The translations under genes and the position numbers were made by a program. Positions 1-6,229 of a DNA stretch of 8,353 bases are shown piece by piece; position 1 is the first letter of the stretch, and every line of letters starts with the position of its first letter. A model generated the notes under the pieces. The model was not told where the DNA came from. It saw only the letters and a list, made by a program, of their open reading frames with translations, and searched no databases. The DNA comes from Chloroflexota bacterium (GTDB lineage: Bacteria; Chloroflexota; Anaerolineae; UBA4142). The stretch is taken from the NCBI GenBank assembly GCA_016199405.1, contig JACQGS010000046.1:1-8353 (forward strand), given 5' to 3'.

Positions 1-1185
1 AAATCGGTTCTCCTCCATCACCCCTGGCTTTTTTCCGGCGCGATTGCGCGCGTGGAAAACGCGGCGGACGGCGACACGGTCGAAATTCTCGACGCGGGCG
101 GCAAGTGGCTCGCGCGCGGCTATTACAATGCGCGCTCACAAATTAGCGCGCGAATTTTGACGTGGGATGAGAGCGAATCAATTGATCGCGCGTTTTTCCG
201 CGCACGGCTCGAGCGCGCGCTTGCCGCGCGCACCGCGCTCGTTGATGCCGCTGCGACGAACGCGTATCGCGTCGTGAATGCCGAGAGCGATTTCCTGCCC
301 GGCTTGATTGTGGACCGCTATGCGGATTTTGTGGTGATGCAATTTTTGACGCTGGGAATTGAAAAGCACAAGGAAGAAATCGGTGAGGTCGTCGAGGAAT
401 TGCTAGAGCCGCGCGGCATTTTTGAGCGGAGCGATGTGGATGTGCGCGAGAAAGAGGGCTTGCCATCAAGCGCCGGCGTATTGCGTGGAGAAGAGCCGCC
501 GGCGCGCGTCGAGATTCGCGAAAACAACTTTCGATTTCTGGTGGACGTACAGCGCGGGCACAAGACTGGTTTTTATTTGGACCAACGCGAGAATCGTGCG
601 AGGGTCGCGCGGTTTTTTCTTCCCTCTCCTTCTGGGAGAGGGACCGAGGGTGAGGTCGGGGAGATTTTGAATGCGTTCAGTTACACCGGCGCGTTCGCGG
701 TTTACTTCGTCGCACAAAATAAAAACGCGCGCGTGATCAATCTCGATGCGTCGCACGACGCGCTCGAACTCGCGCGCGAGAATATGCAACTGAACGGCGT
801 CGAGGCGCAGGGCGAATTTGTCGAGGGCGATGTATTTCAAGTTTTGCGGCGTTATCGCGACGCCGGCAAATTTTTCGATGCAATCATTCTCGACCCACCC
901 AAGTTCGTGCATTCCGCCGCGCAATTGCAGGCCGGCGCGCGCGGCTACAAAGACATCAATTTGCTCGCGTTCAAATTGCTAAAACCCGGCGGCACGCTCG
1001 CCACGTTTTCGTGTTCGGGGCAAGTGAGCGCGGAATTATTTCAAAAAATAATTTTCGGCGCGGCGTCCGACGCCGGGCGCGACGCGCAAATCCTCGCGCA
1101 TCTCTCGCAATCCGCCGATCATCCGATTCTGCTTTCGTTTCCGGAATCGGAATATCTCAAGGGATTAGTTTGCCGCGCAATCTGA
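1..1185 (+). CDS. rlmI: RlmI-family 23S rRNA (cytosine-C5) methyltransferase, 5' end cut by window edge
   Basis: Class I SAM-dependent RNA methyltransferase; E. coli RlmI makes m5C1962 in 23S rRNA. The frame is open from base 1 and begins inside the PUA RNA-binding domain (HHPWLFSGAIARVEN, visible residues 6-20), so the GTG at 52 is an internal Val and the true start lies upstream, probably 10-20 codons away. Visible motifs: NAESDFLPGLIVDRY from residue 93, GHKTGFYLDQREN from 186, SAM motif ILNAFSYTGAF from 222, the acidic ribose-binding Asp at 249 (INLDAS), DPPKF at 298, and SCSG at 337 with the likely catalytic Cys338. The C-terminus (FPESEYLKGLVCRAI) is complete. The 394 visible residues fit the family length of about 395 if about 15 are missing and the extra 14-16-residue insert at 206-221 (a palindromic repeat) is counted. 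It converges with the - strand operon. The family is sure; the exact target base is inferred from the family. Confidence 0.93.
   Translation, partial: KSVLLHHPWLFSGAIARVENAADGDTVEILDAGGKWLARGYYNARSQISARILTWDESESIDRAFFRARLERALAARTALVDAAATNAYRVVNAESDFLPGLIVDRYADFVVMQFLTLGIEKHKEEIGEVVEELLEPRGIFERSDVDVREKEGLPSSAGVLRGEEPPARVEIRENNFRFLVDVQRGHKTGFYLDQRENRARVARFFLPSPSGRGTEGEVGEILNAFSYTGAFAVYFVAQNKNARVINLDASHDALELARENMQLNGVEAQGEFVEGDVFQVLRRYRDAGKFFDAIILDPPKFVHSAAQLQAGARGYKDINLLAFKLLKPGGTLATFSCSGQVSAELFQKIIFGAASDAGRDAQILAHLSQSADHPILLSFPESEYLKGLVCRAI
621..660. repeat. Small palindromic repeat inserted in frame within the rRNA methyltransferase gene
   Basis: An 8-base perfect inverted repeat (CCCTCTCC at 622-629, GGAGAGGG at 635-642, 5-base loop) is followed by a GGGTGAGG-like tail at 648-655. 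It translates in frame as LPSPSGRGTEGEVG, low-complexity residues that RlmI proteins do not normally have between the DQRENRARVARF helix and the SAM motif ILNAF, where a linker of about five residues is usual. From memory, dispersed repeats of the type CCCTCTCC...GGAGAGGG...GGGTGAGG occur in many bacterial genomes and are often mistranslated as PSP..GRG peptides. It adds no stop and no frameshift. The ends are approximate, and only one copy is visible in the window. Confidence 0.7.
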
Positions 1186-1202
1186 ATTTGAGGAGAGGAG
1201 AA

Positions 1203-3221
1203 TCACTCTACCCTGCTCCCTTGCTCCCCCGCGCCTCCGCTTTTCCGGCGAATCCGTCTCAATAGCAAAATTCCCCCACCTAAAATTTCGATCACGATCA
1301 CAATCGCGGCAACGCGTTCAACGCGCAACGGCGCGATATCAACCGCGACTTCGCGCGCCGCGCACGCATCCACCACCGTTTCATTCGAACCCACGCGATA
1401 GGTGACGCGACCCTGCGCGAGCGCGCTTTGCCAACCGGTTTGCGCGTACGCCAACAGCGCGCGCTTGAGTTGCGCCTCGGCGTCGTTCGCGTTTTGCAAC
1501 GCCGCGACATTCGGCGCGAGATTTTCCAACTGCGCGGAAAAAACACGGCACGCGCCGGACAAATCCACCGTTTCGCGATAACGCGTCGTCCGCGCCCACA
1601 CCTCTTCCATTTCACCGAACGTCAGCGCGCTCGGCGCAATCACCGCGCGCGCGCGCGACCATTCCACGCCCTCCAACTCGTTTGCCAGCCCTTTCAGTTT
1701 ATTGTTGAGATCAGCAGTATCACTAAACGGGACGATGATCGTCAGCAAGATTTCGCGCGCATCAGCCGCATAACTCGCCTCGATGCCGTCCGCGCGTAAG
1801 CGCGCGACGACGCCACTCAACATATTTTGCATTTGCTCCGACGACGCGGCATACGGCACGATTGCCAATCGCATTTGCCGCGACGACGCGCGCATTTCCA
1901 CTTCCCCGCGCGCGATCAAAAACGCCGGCGGTTTGAACTGCGCGAGAAACGCGTCGCCAACGACCGGGCGCGATTTTTCCATCACGCCGGCGGAGTCATT
2001 GCGCGCGATCAGATCGCGCGCCCAGAAAATATAGAGCGCGCGCCTTTGCGCGGCGAGTCGCTCCGGCGTGTAGAGCGGACCCACGCCGCCCGGCGCGAGC
2101 GCGGCGGCTTGATCGAAATATTTTTGCGCGTCGGCGTACGCGCCGCGCGTCTGCGCGTCGAGTCCGAGATAAAAATAATCCTCCGCGAGTTGCCGGCGCG
2201 CCGCCGCGTCATTCAGGACTTGCCATTGCTCAACCGCGAGCAACACATAGCCGGCATTGCGCGGACCGCTCGCCGCGCCAGCGCGCGCTTCGTACAATTG
2301 CGCGAGCGATTGGCGCGCGGCGCGCTGATTCGGATCGAGCCGCAAGGCGGTTTCATTTTCGGCGACCGCTTGCGCGAAAAAACTATCGCGGCGCGGCGAA
2401 TCGAGCAACGCGAGTTGCCGCAACAGCCCTCCGAGCGCGGTGCGCGCGTTCGCATCGCCGGGATTTTGCTGCACCGCGCGGCGGCGCGCGGTGTAATCGC
2501 TCCAGAGCGCGGGGCGAATGAATTGCAGAAATGGATTCGTCGGCGGTTCGTACGCTTGAAAGAGCCACGTGATCGCCGCGCCGTCAAAGTTTGGATCGGG
2601 CGGATCGTACGCGATGATTTGATCGAGCGTCGTCGTTTCCGGAAAGCGGATCGTCAAGCGCGCGCTGCCAATCGCGCCTTTCCATCCGCCGGCAGTCGCC
2701 AGCCCGTACGAAAAGCGCGGAAGTGGCGCGTCGCCCAAATCCTGCTCGAAATCGAAACGCACCGTGCGCTTTTCGTCGCCGGCGATCGGCAGCGTGAACG
2801 TGAACCAGTCCACCGCGCGGATCTCTTTGCCGATTTTCAATTCGGCGCGCGCGCTTTCCAGTTTTATTTTTTTGTTGTCGAGCGTCACTGAAAAATTTTC
2901 GAGCCGCGCCGGATCGAACGCGTACGGGTCGCCCGCCCACGTTGGAAATCCCATTGGGATTTGCAAATCGTTCAAGCGATCGGTGTTGTGGAGTTTGAAC
3001 GTGGACGTGCCGGAAATGATCGTACGCCCGTTGACCTCGCGAATGTCCGCGTCAAGCGTCAGCGCGACGAGTTCGATTGGCGAATCGCGTTGGAGCGGCG
3101 CGAGCGCGACGGGCAGGTAGAGCGTCGGGGTTTGAGAATGCGCAGGGGACACGCGAAGTAGATTTATTACTAATACGAACAAAAACGCGCGCGCGGAGAA
3201 AAAGAAAAGGGATTTGGACAT
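1203..3221 (-). CDS. Exported TPR protein with a C-terminal membrane anchor, function unknown
   Basis: I do not recognise a named family. Numbered from the ATG at 3221-3219 (672 aa): signal peptide 1-29 (MSK, hydrophobic core, cleavage after AHS), a beta-rich domain at about 30-235 (LTLDADIREVNGRTIISG, then GFPTWAGDP and FSYGLATAGGWKGAIGS), TPR-like helices at about 240-420 (PGDANARTALGGLLRQLALL; DYFYLGLDAQTRGAYADAQK), a mixed region to 630, one transmembrane helix at 637-654, and a basic cytoplasmic tail. The predicted topology is type I, with nearly the whole chain outside. The only two cysteines, 558 and 620, both lie outside and could form a disulfide. The upstream ATG at 3272 would add 17 residues and overlap the kinase stop as ATGA. 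I prefer 3221 because the signal peptide then has normal proportions and a G-rich site precedes it. As last gene of the operon it may supply an external scaffold or sensing surface (inference). Confidence 0.8.
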   Translation of the reverse strand: MSKSLFFFSARAFLFVLVINLLRVSPAHSQTPTLYLPVALAPLQRDSPIELVALTLDADIREVNGRTIISGTSTFKLHNTDRLNDLQIPMGFPTWAGDPYAFDPARLENFSVTLDNKKIKLESARAELKIGKEIRAVDWFTFTLPIAGDEKRTVRFDFEQDLGDAPLPRFSYGLATAGGWKGAIGSARLTIRFPETTTLDQIIAYDPPDPNFDGAAITWLFQAYEPPTNPFLQFIRPALWSDYTARRRAVQQNPGDANARTALGGLLRQLALLDSPRRDSFFAQAVAENETALRLDPNQRAARQSLAQLYEARAGAASGPRNAGYVLLAVEQWQVLNDAAARRQLAEDYFYLGLDAQTRGAYADAQKYFDQAAALAPGGVGPLYTPERLAAQRRALYIFWARDLIARNDSAGVMEKSRPVVGDAFLAQFKPPAFLIARGEVEMRASSRQMRLAIVPYAASSEQMQNMLSGVVARLRADGIEASYAADAREILLTIIVPFSDTADLNNKLKGLANELEGVEWSRARAVIAPSALTFGEMEEVWARTTRYRETVDLSGACRVFSAQLENLAPNVAALQNANDAEAQLKRALLAYAQTGWQSALAQGRVTYRVGSNETVVDACAAREVAVDIAPLRVERVAAIVIVIEILGGGILLLRRIRRKSGGAGEQGSRVE
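1211..1238. repeat. Purine-rich low-complexity repeat forming the C-terminal tail of the exported TPR protein
   Basis: On the - strand this reads as a G/A-rich tract with two GGGAGCA copies eight bases apart (+ strand TGCTCCC at 1214-1220 and 1222-1228). It encodes the tail GGAGEQGSR after the membrane helix, and the stop follows three codons later. Tandem GGGAGCA-type tracts translated as GAGEQGSRG are familiar in cyanobacteria and some other bacteria (from memory). Here it may have replaced the original end of the protein. The limits are approximate. Confidence 0.5.
1644..1657. repeat. (CG)7 simple repeat inside a coding region
   Basis: Fourteen bases of uninterrupted alternating CG, encoding the SRARAV stretch of the exported TPR protein through Arg CGC and Ala GCG codons. 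Alternating CG can form left-handed Z-DNA under negative supercoiling and is prone to slippage. A shorter (CG)5 lies at 3186-3195 in the signal peptide region of the same gene. It probably reflects codon choice rather than a dedicated element. Confidence 0.6.
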
Positions 3222-3232
3222 TCGATCCCAAA

Positions 3233-3240
3233 CCCCCCTT
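3233..3240 (-). promoter_or_regulatory. G-rich putative ribosome binding site for the exported TPR protein
   Basis: Read on the - strand, AAGGGGGG ends 11 bases before the ATG at 3221-3219. Spacing is slightly long and the match to AGGAGG imperfect, but it is clearly better than what precedes the alternative ATG at 3272 (GAAGAAAAATCAAA). Together with the signal peptide it favours the 3221 start. A minor product from the upstream ATG is not excluded. Confidence 0.4.
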
Positions 3241-3268
3241 GGTCGGTGCGTGAAAACAAAATTGAAAA

Positions 3269-3272
3269 TCAT
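3269..3272 (-). other. ATGA stop/start overlap between histidine kinase and next gene
   Basis: The kinase stop TGA (3271-3269) overlaps an ATG (3272-3270) that opens the frame of the exported TPR protein 17 codons upstream of its preferred start. Such overlaps usually allow a terminating ribosome to re-initiate. It is either the true start, giving a long signal-peptide n-region (MIFNFVFTHRPRGVWDR), or a chance ATG in a junction of about 50 bases. Confidence 0.5.
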
Positions 3273-4516
3273 TTTGATTTTTCTTCAACCGGCAAGACGA
3301 GTGAGACGAGCGTTCCTTTACCGACTTGCGACGAAAGGGTCATTTGCGCGTGCGCGATCTCCGCCCGTTCTTTCATGTTCAACAGTCCCAACGAGCCGCG
3401 ATTCGAATAGCCGCCCTCCACGCTCGCGACGTCAAATCCGCGGCCGTCGTCCTGCACCGTGATCGTGAGAAAACCGGTTTTCTGCTGCGCGACGATCCAA
3501 ACATTCTTCGCTTCGGCGTGCTTGCGCGCGTTGTTGACCGCTTCCTGCACGATCGAAAAGATCGCGGCTTCGGATTGCGAAACCAGTCGCGCCGTAAAGC
3601 CATCGGTATCGAGATGCAAGTTAAAACCGTCCGTCTCGCGTTGTTTTTGCACGTACAATTCGAGCGCGGGGGCGAGTCCTTGCGTTTCCAGAATCAGCGG
3701 ACGTAAATCAAAAACCATATTGCGAACTTGGTGCAACGCATGCGTCGCCAGTTCTTCCAGATGCGTCAATTCTTCCTGCACGCGTTCGGGCTTGCGCGTG
3801 ATCACTTCTTTGAGGAAACGAAATTCCATAATGATCGCGGCGATCAATTGCGCGGGTCCGTCGTGCAGATCGCGCGCCAGTTCACGCCGCACCTGCTCCT
3901 CGACGATGAGAATCCGGTCGCGTTCCGCGACGACCTGCTGATACAGCCGGGCGTTTTGAATCGCGACCGCCGACTGCGCGGCGAACGCGAGCAAAAGTTC
4001 TTGATCCTCGGCATTAAAATCATCGCCGGATTCTTTGTTCATCACTTCGATCACGCCGACCGGCTCGCCTTTGTTCATCATCGGCACGGCAATCATCGAG
4101 GTCGTTTGAAAACCGTACTTGGTATCGATGCCTTTGAGAAAACGTTGGTCGGCTTGAACGTTGTGCACAATCGACGGTTGATGCGAGGTAAAGACCGCGC
4201 CGGCGATCCCTTGATCGAACCGGATCCGCGTGTTCTTGAGCGCTGCGCCGCCGCCGCCCTGCACGACGGAGAAAACCAGTTCATGGGTCGTGAGATCGTA
4301 AAGCAGCAGCGAGCCGGCGCTCGCCCGCATGACCTGAACCGCGTTTTGCAGAATTTTCGCGAGGAGTTGATCGAGGACGAGTTCGGACGTAAGCGAGCGC
4401 GCGCTCTCTTGCAAAGCTTGCAGCGCACGCACGCGTCCTTCTAACTGGGCGACGCGCGCAAACAAATCGGTTGAGGGAGTCAGCGTGGATGCGTGGCTGC
4501 GAGTTGCCTTTGCCAT
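3269..4516 (-). CDS. Soluble GAF-domain sensor histidine kinase, NarL/LiaS type
   Basis: A two-component sensor kinase of 415 aa that should autophosphorylate on His and pass the phosphate to a response regulator. There is no transmembrane helix, so it is cytosolic. Domains: a short coiled coil at about 17-40, GAF domain at about 45-190, a linker helix, a HisKA_3 dimerisation domain with DLHDGPAQ and phospho-acceptor His218, then HATPase_c with N-box QEAVNNARKH (324-333), DDGRGFD (356-362) and GSLGLLNMKER (374-384). All catalytic boxes are intact. The GAF ends in NK-x5-F-x3-DQ (160-172), close to the NKFDE motif of cyclic-nucleotide-binding GAF domains, though similar ends are common in bacterial GAFs. 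The ATG at 4516 lies 15 bases after the upstream stop, with a weak GGCGGC before it. No response regulator is present in the window, so the partner is unknown. Family assignment is firm; the signal is unknown. Confidence 0.93.
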   Translation of the reverse strand: MAKATRSHASTLTPSTDLFARVAQLEGRVRALQALQESARSLTSELVLDQLLAKILQNAVQVMRASAGSLLLYDLTTHELVFSVVQGGGGAALKNTRIRFDQGIAGAVFTSHQPSIVHNVQADQRFLKGIDTKYGFQTTSMIAVPMMNKGEPVGVIEVMNKESGDDFNAEDQELLLAFAAQSAVAIQNARLYQQVVAERDRILIVEEQVRRELARDLHDGPAQLIAAIIMEFRFLKEVITRKPERVQEELTHLEELATHALHQVRNMVFDLRPLILETQGLAPALELYVQKQRETDGFNLHLDTDGFTARLVSQSEAAIFSIVQEAVNNARKHAEAKNVWIVAQQKTGFLTITVQDDGRGFDVASVEGGYSNRGSLGLLNMKERAEIAHAQMTLSSQVGKGTLVSLVLPVEEKSK

Positions 4517-4531
4517 GACGCCGCCAAAAAG

Positions 4532-6220
4532 TTAGCCGCGCGGGGAGAGCGGCAGACGGGGGCGCGGAGCCAACAATTGTTTGAGGTGCGGCACTTTGAG
4601 GCGCGCCGCCTCTTCGCCGCGCTGAATGATTTCATGCACCTTGTCATATTCCAACGTGCCGTACTGACCGACATTCGGTTCGATCAAGACGTCCACCGGT
4701 CCCATCCGCGTTTTGATAATCTCGCTCTCCATGATTTCCATCGCGCCCATCACAATGCCGATCACGTTCGGCGCGCGCCCTTCGCGTTTGAGTTCGCGGC
4801 GATTCAGGCGATCTTCCAAATTGGGAATCACGCTTGAGGCGAGAATGATGTCGATGCCTTTGTCCGCGAGCAACTGCGACGGCACCGGATTTACGGCGCC
4901 GCCATCGATCAAATGGCGGCCCGAGACTTGCGCCGGTTCAAAAATTCCGATGACACTCATACTCGCGCGCACGGCTTCGGCAACCGGACCCCGATCGAAG
5001 ACGACCTCTTCGCCCGAAATCACATCGGCGGCGATAATATATAATGGGATCTCCAAATCGTCAAACGTCTTGTTGGCAAGCCATTGTTGGAAGTATTTCA
5101 GCACCATATTGCCTTTGATCACGCCGGAACGCGGCGGCAAGCGAAAATCCCAATAGCGAAAGCCGGTGAGGAAATTGTACTGGCGCTGAATGTTCTCCGC
5201 AAAAAAAATAACTTCCTGGATGCTCCGCCCGGCGGCATAGAGCGAACCAAAGACTGCGCCTGCGCTCGTGCCGGCGATCATGTCCACCGGAATGTTGTTT
5301 TCTTCCAACACTTTCAGCACGCCGATATGCGCGAAGCCGCGCGCGTTCCCGCTCGATAAGGCGATGCCGATCAGCCGCTTGGCAATTTTGCGCGCCATCC
5401 GCCGCAACGATTTTTCATTGTCGGGCGAACTCCAATGCCCTTTGGGCGCGAGACTGCGAATCCACGTCGCGTCGCCCGCGCCTAACGAGAGGGTGATGTC
5501 GGATAGTTCCATTGCCTTGAGCGTCGCCGGCGTTTCATACGGCGCGACCGCGAGGAACACCCAATAATACCGCTCGACGGCTTGGCTCAAGCGATTGGGC
5601 AAATTCTCGGCGTTGATCGAATCCGTGCCGCGCAAAAATTCGACGCGCGCCTCGCGCAGCCACTGCGCGTCGAGCGTCACATTCGCCAGCCCGCCTAAAT
5701 CAATGACGAGCACCGCTTCGCCGGTCAATTCCGCGAGATACCGCGCCAGTTGCGGCGTGCTCGCGCCGATGCACGCCACAATGTTGAATTCTTCCGATTG
5801 CACCGGCGTTTGCAAAGTCCGCCCCAAGCGCCGGCTCAATTCGCGCGTGAGCGTGAGCGCAATGGAGGCGTGCTGTTTGAGCAAATCTTCCAAATCATCT
5901 CGGCGCAACACCAGCAATTCTACGTCAATGACAACTTTGACCGTCGCGGATCGTTTTTCGCTCAACAGGACCGACCCTTCGCCAAAAAAATTGCCGGGAC
6001 CTAAATAGGCGTGAATTTTTTCTTGCCCGCTTTTTTCCGTTACCACTTTGACTTGGCCCGATTCGATAATGTACAAGCAATCACCCGGATCGTCCTCTTG
6101 CACAATCGTCGCGCCTTTGTGGTAATGCTCGCGTTGCAGGCGTTGCGAGATGGCATCCAAGACGTCGTCCGTCAAGTCGCTGAAAAAGGGAATGACGCGC
6201 AAATTATGTTTGAGGGGCAT
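4532..6220 (-). CDS. Cyclic nucleotide-binding patatin-like phospholipase (NTE/RssA type)
   Basis: Predicted serine lipid hydrolase controlled by a cNMP-binding domain, 562 aa. Residues 7-135 form the cNMP domain. Its phosphate-binding cassette FGEGSVLLSEKRSA (79-92) keeps the key Glu81 and Arg90, so ligand binding is plausible. Residues about 145-280 form a Rossmann-like middle domain (VLVIDLGG at 170-177; YYWVFLAVAPYETPATLKAM) resembling MinD/ParA without a Walker A loop, as in neuropathy target esterase. The patatin domain follows from 284: oxyanion motif SSGNARG (289-295), nucleophile Ser319 in GTSAG, and the dyad Asp439 in DGG. Substrates in the family are phospholipids or lysophospholipids. 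No signal peptide or transmembrane helix is seen, so it is cytosolic or peripheral. The ATG at 6220 is 9 bases after the upstream stop and has no clear Shine-Dalgarno site, suggesting translational coupling. The domain calls are firm; ligand and substrate are inferred. Confidence 0.93.
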   Translation of the reverse strand: MPLKHNLRVIPFFSDLTDDVLDAISQRLQREHYHKGATIVQEDDPGDCLYIIESGQVKVVTEKSGQEKIHAYLGPGNFFGEGSVLLSEKRSATVKVVIDVELLVLRRDDLEDLLKQHASIALTLTRELSRRLGRTLQTPVQSEEFNIVACIGASTPQLARYLAELTGEAVLVIDLGGLANVTLDAQWLREARVEFLRGTDSINAENLPNRLSQAVERYYWVFLAVAPYETPATLKAMELSDITLSLGAGDATWIRSLAPKGHWSSPDNEKSLRRMARKIAKRLIGIALSSGNARGFAHIGVLKVLEENNIPVDMIAGTSAGAVFGSLYAAGRSIQEVIFFAENIQRQYNFLTGFRYWDFRLPPRSGVIKGNMVLKYFQQWLANKTFDDLEIPLYIIAADVISGEEVVFDRGPVAEAVRASMSVIGIFEPAQVSGRHLIDGGAVNPVPSQLLADKGIDIILASSVIPNLEDRLNRRELKREGRAPNVIGIVMGAMEIMESEIIKTRMGPVDVLIEPNVGQYGTLEYDKVHEIIQRGEEAARLKVPHLKQLLAPRPRLPLSPRG

Positions 6221-6229
6221 AGGCGGGGA

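Noticed and set aside
52..54. GTG as the start of the rRNA methyltransferase
   Set aside because: The frame is open to base 1 and the preceding codons encode HHPWLFSGAIAR, a conserved PUA-domain stretch of the family, so this is an internal Val.
1135..1155. Small inverted repeat near the end of the methyltransferase gene as a terminator of the opposite operon
   Set aside because: The stem is only about five base pairs (TTCCG/CGGAA) with no T-run after it and lies in conserved coding sequence (FPESEY).
1644..1657. CG repeats as part of an array or regulatory element
   Set aside because: There are no repeated spacers or conserved flanks, and the tract is explained by Arg CGC and Ala GCG codons inside a real gene.
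1827..2891. Long + strand open frame of 354 codons
   Set aside because: It lies antisense to the exported TPR gene, is dominated by Arg and Ala from CGCG-rich codons and shows no recognisable motif; it is a composition shadow.
3728..4444. + strand open frame of 238 codons opposite the histidine kinase
   Set aside because: The opposite strand encodes intact HisKA_3 and GAF domains; the + frame has no family motif and no credible start site.
5336..5356. Loss of the glycine-rich oxyanion motif (SSGNARG instead of GGGGxRG) as a sign of a dead lipase
   Set aside because: E. coli RssA, as I recall, has GSGAARG at this place, and the Gly, Arg and both dyad residues are kept here, so activity is still expected.
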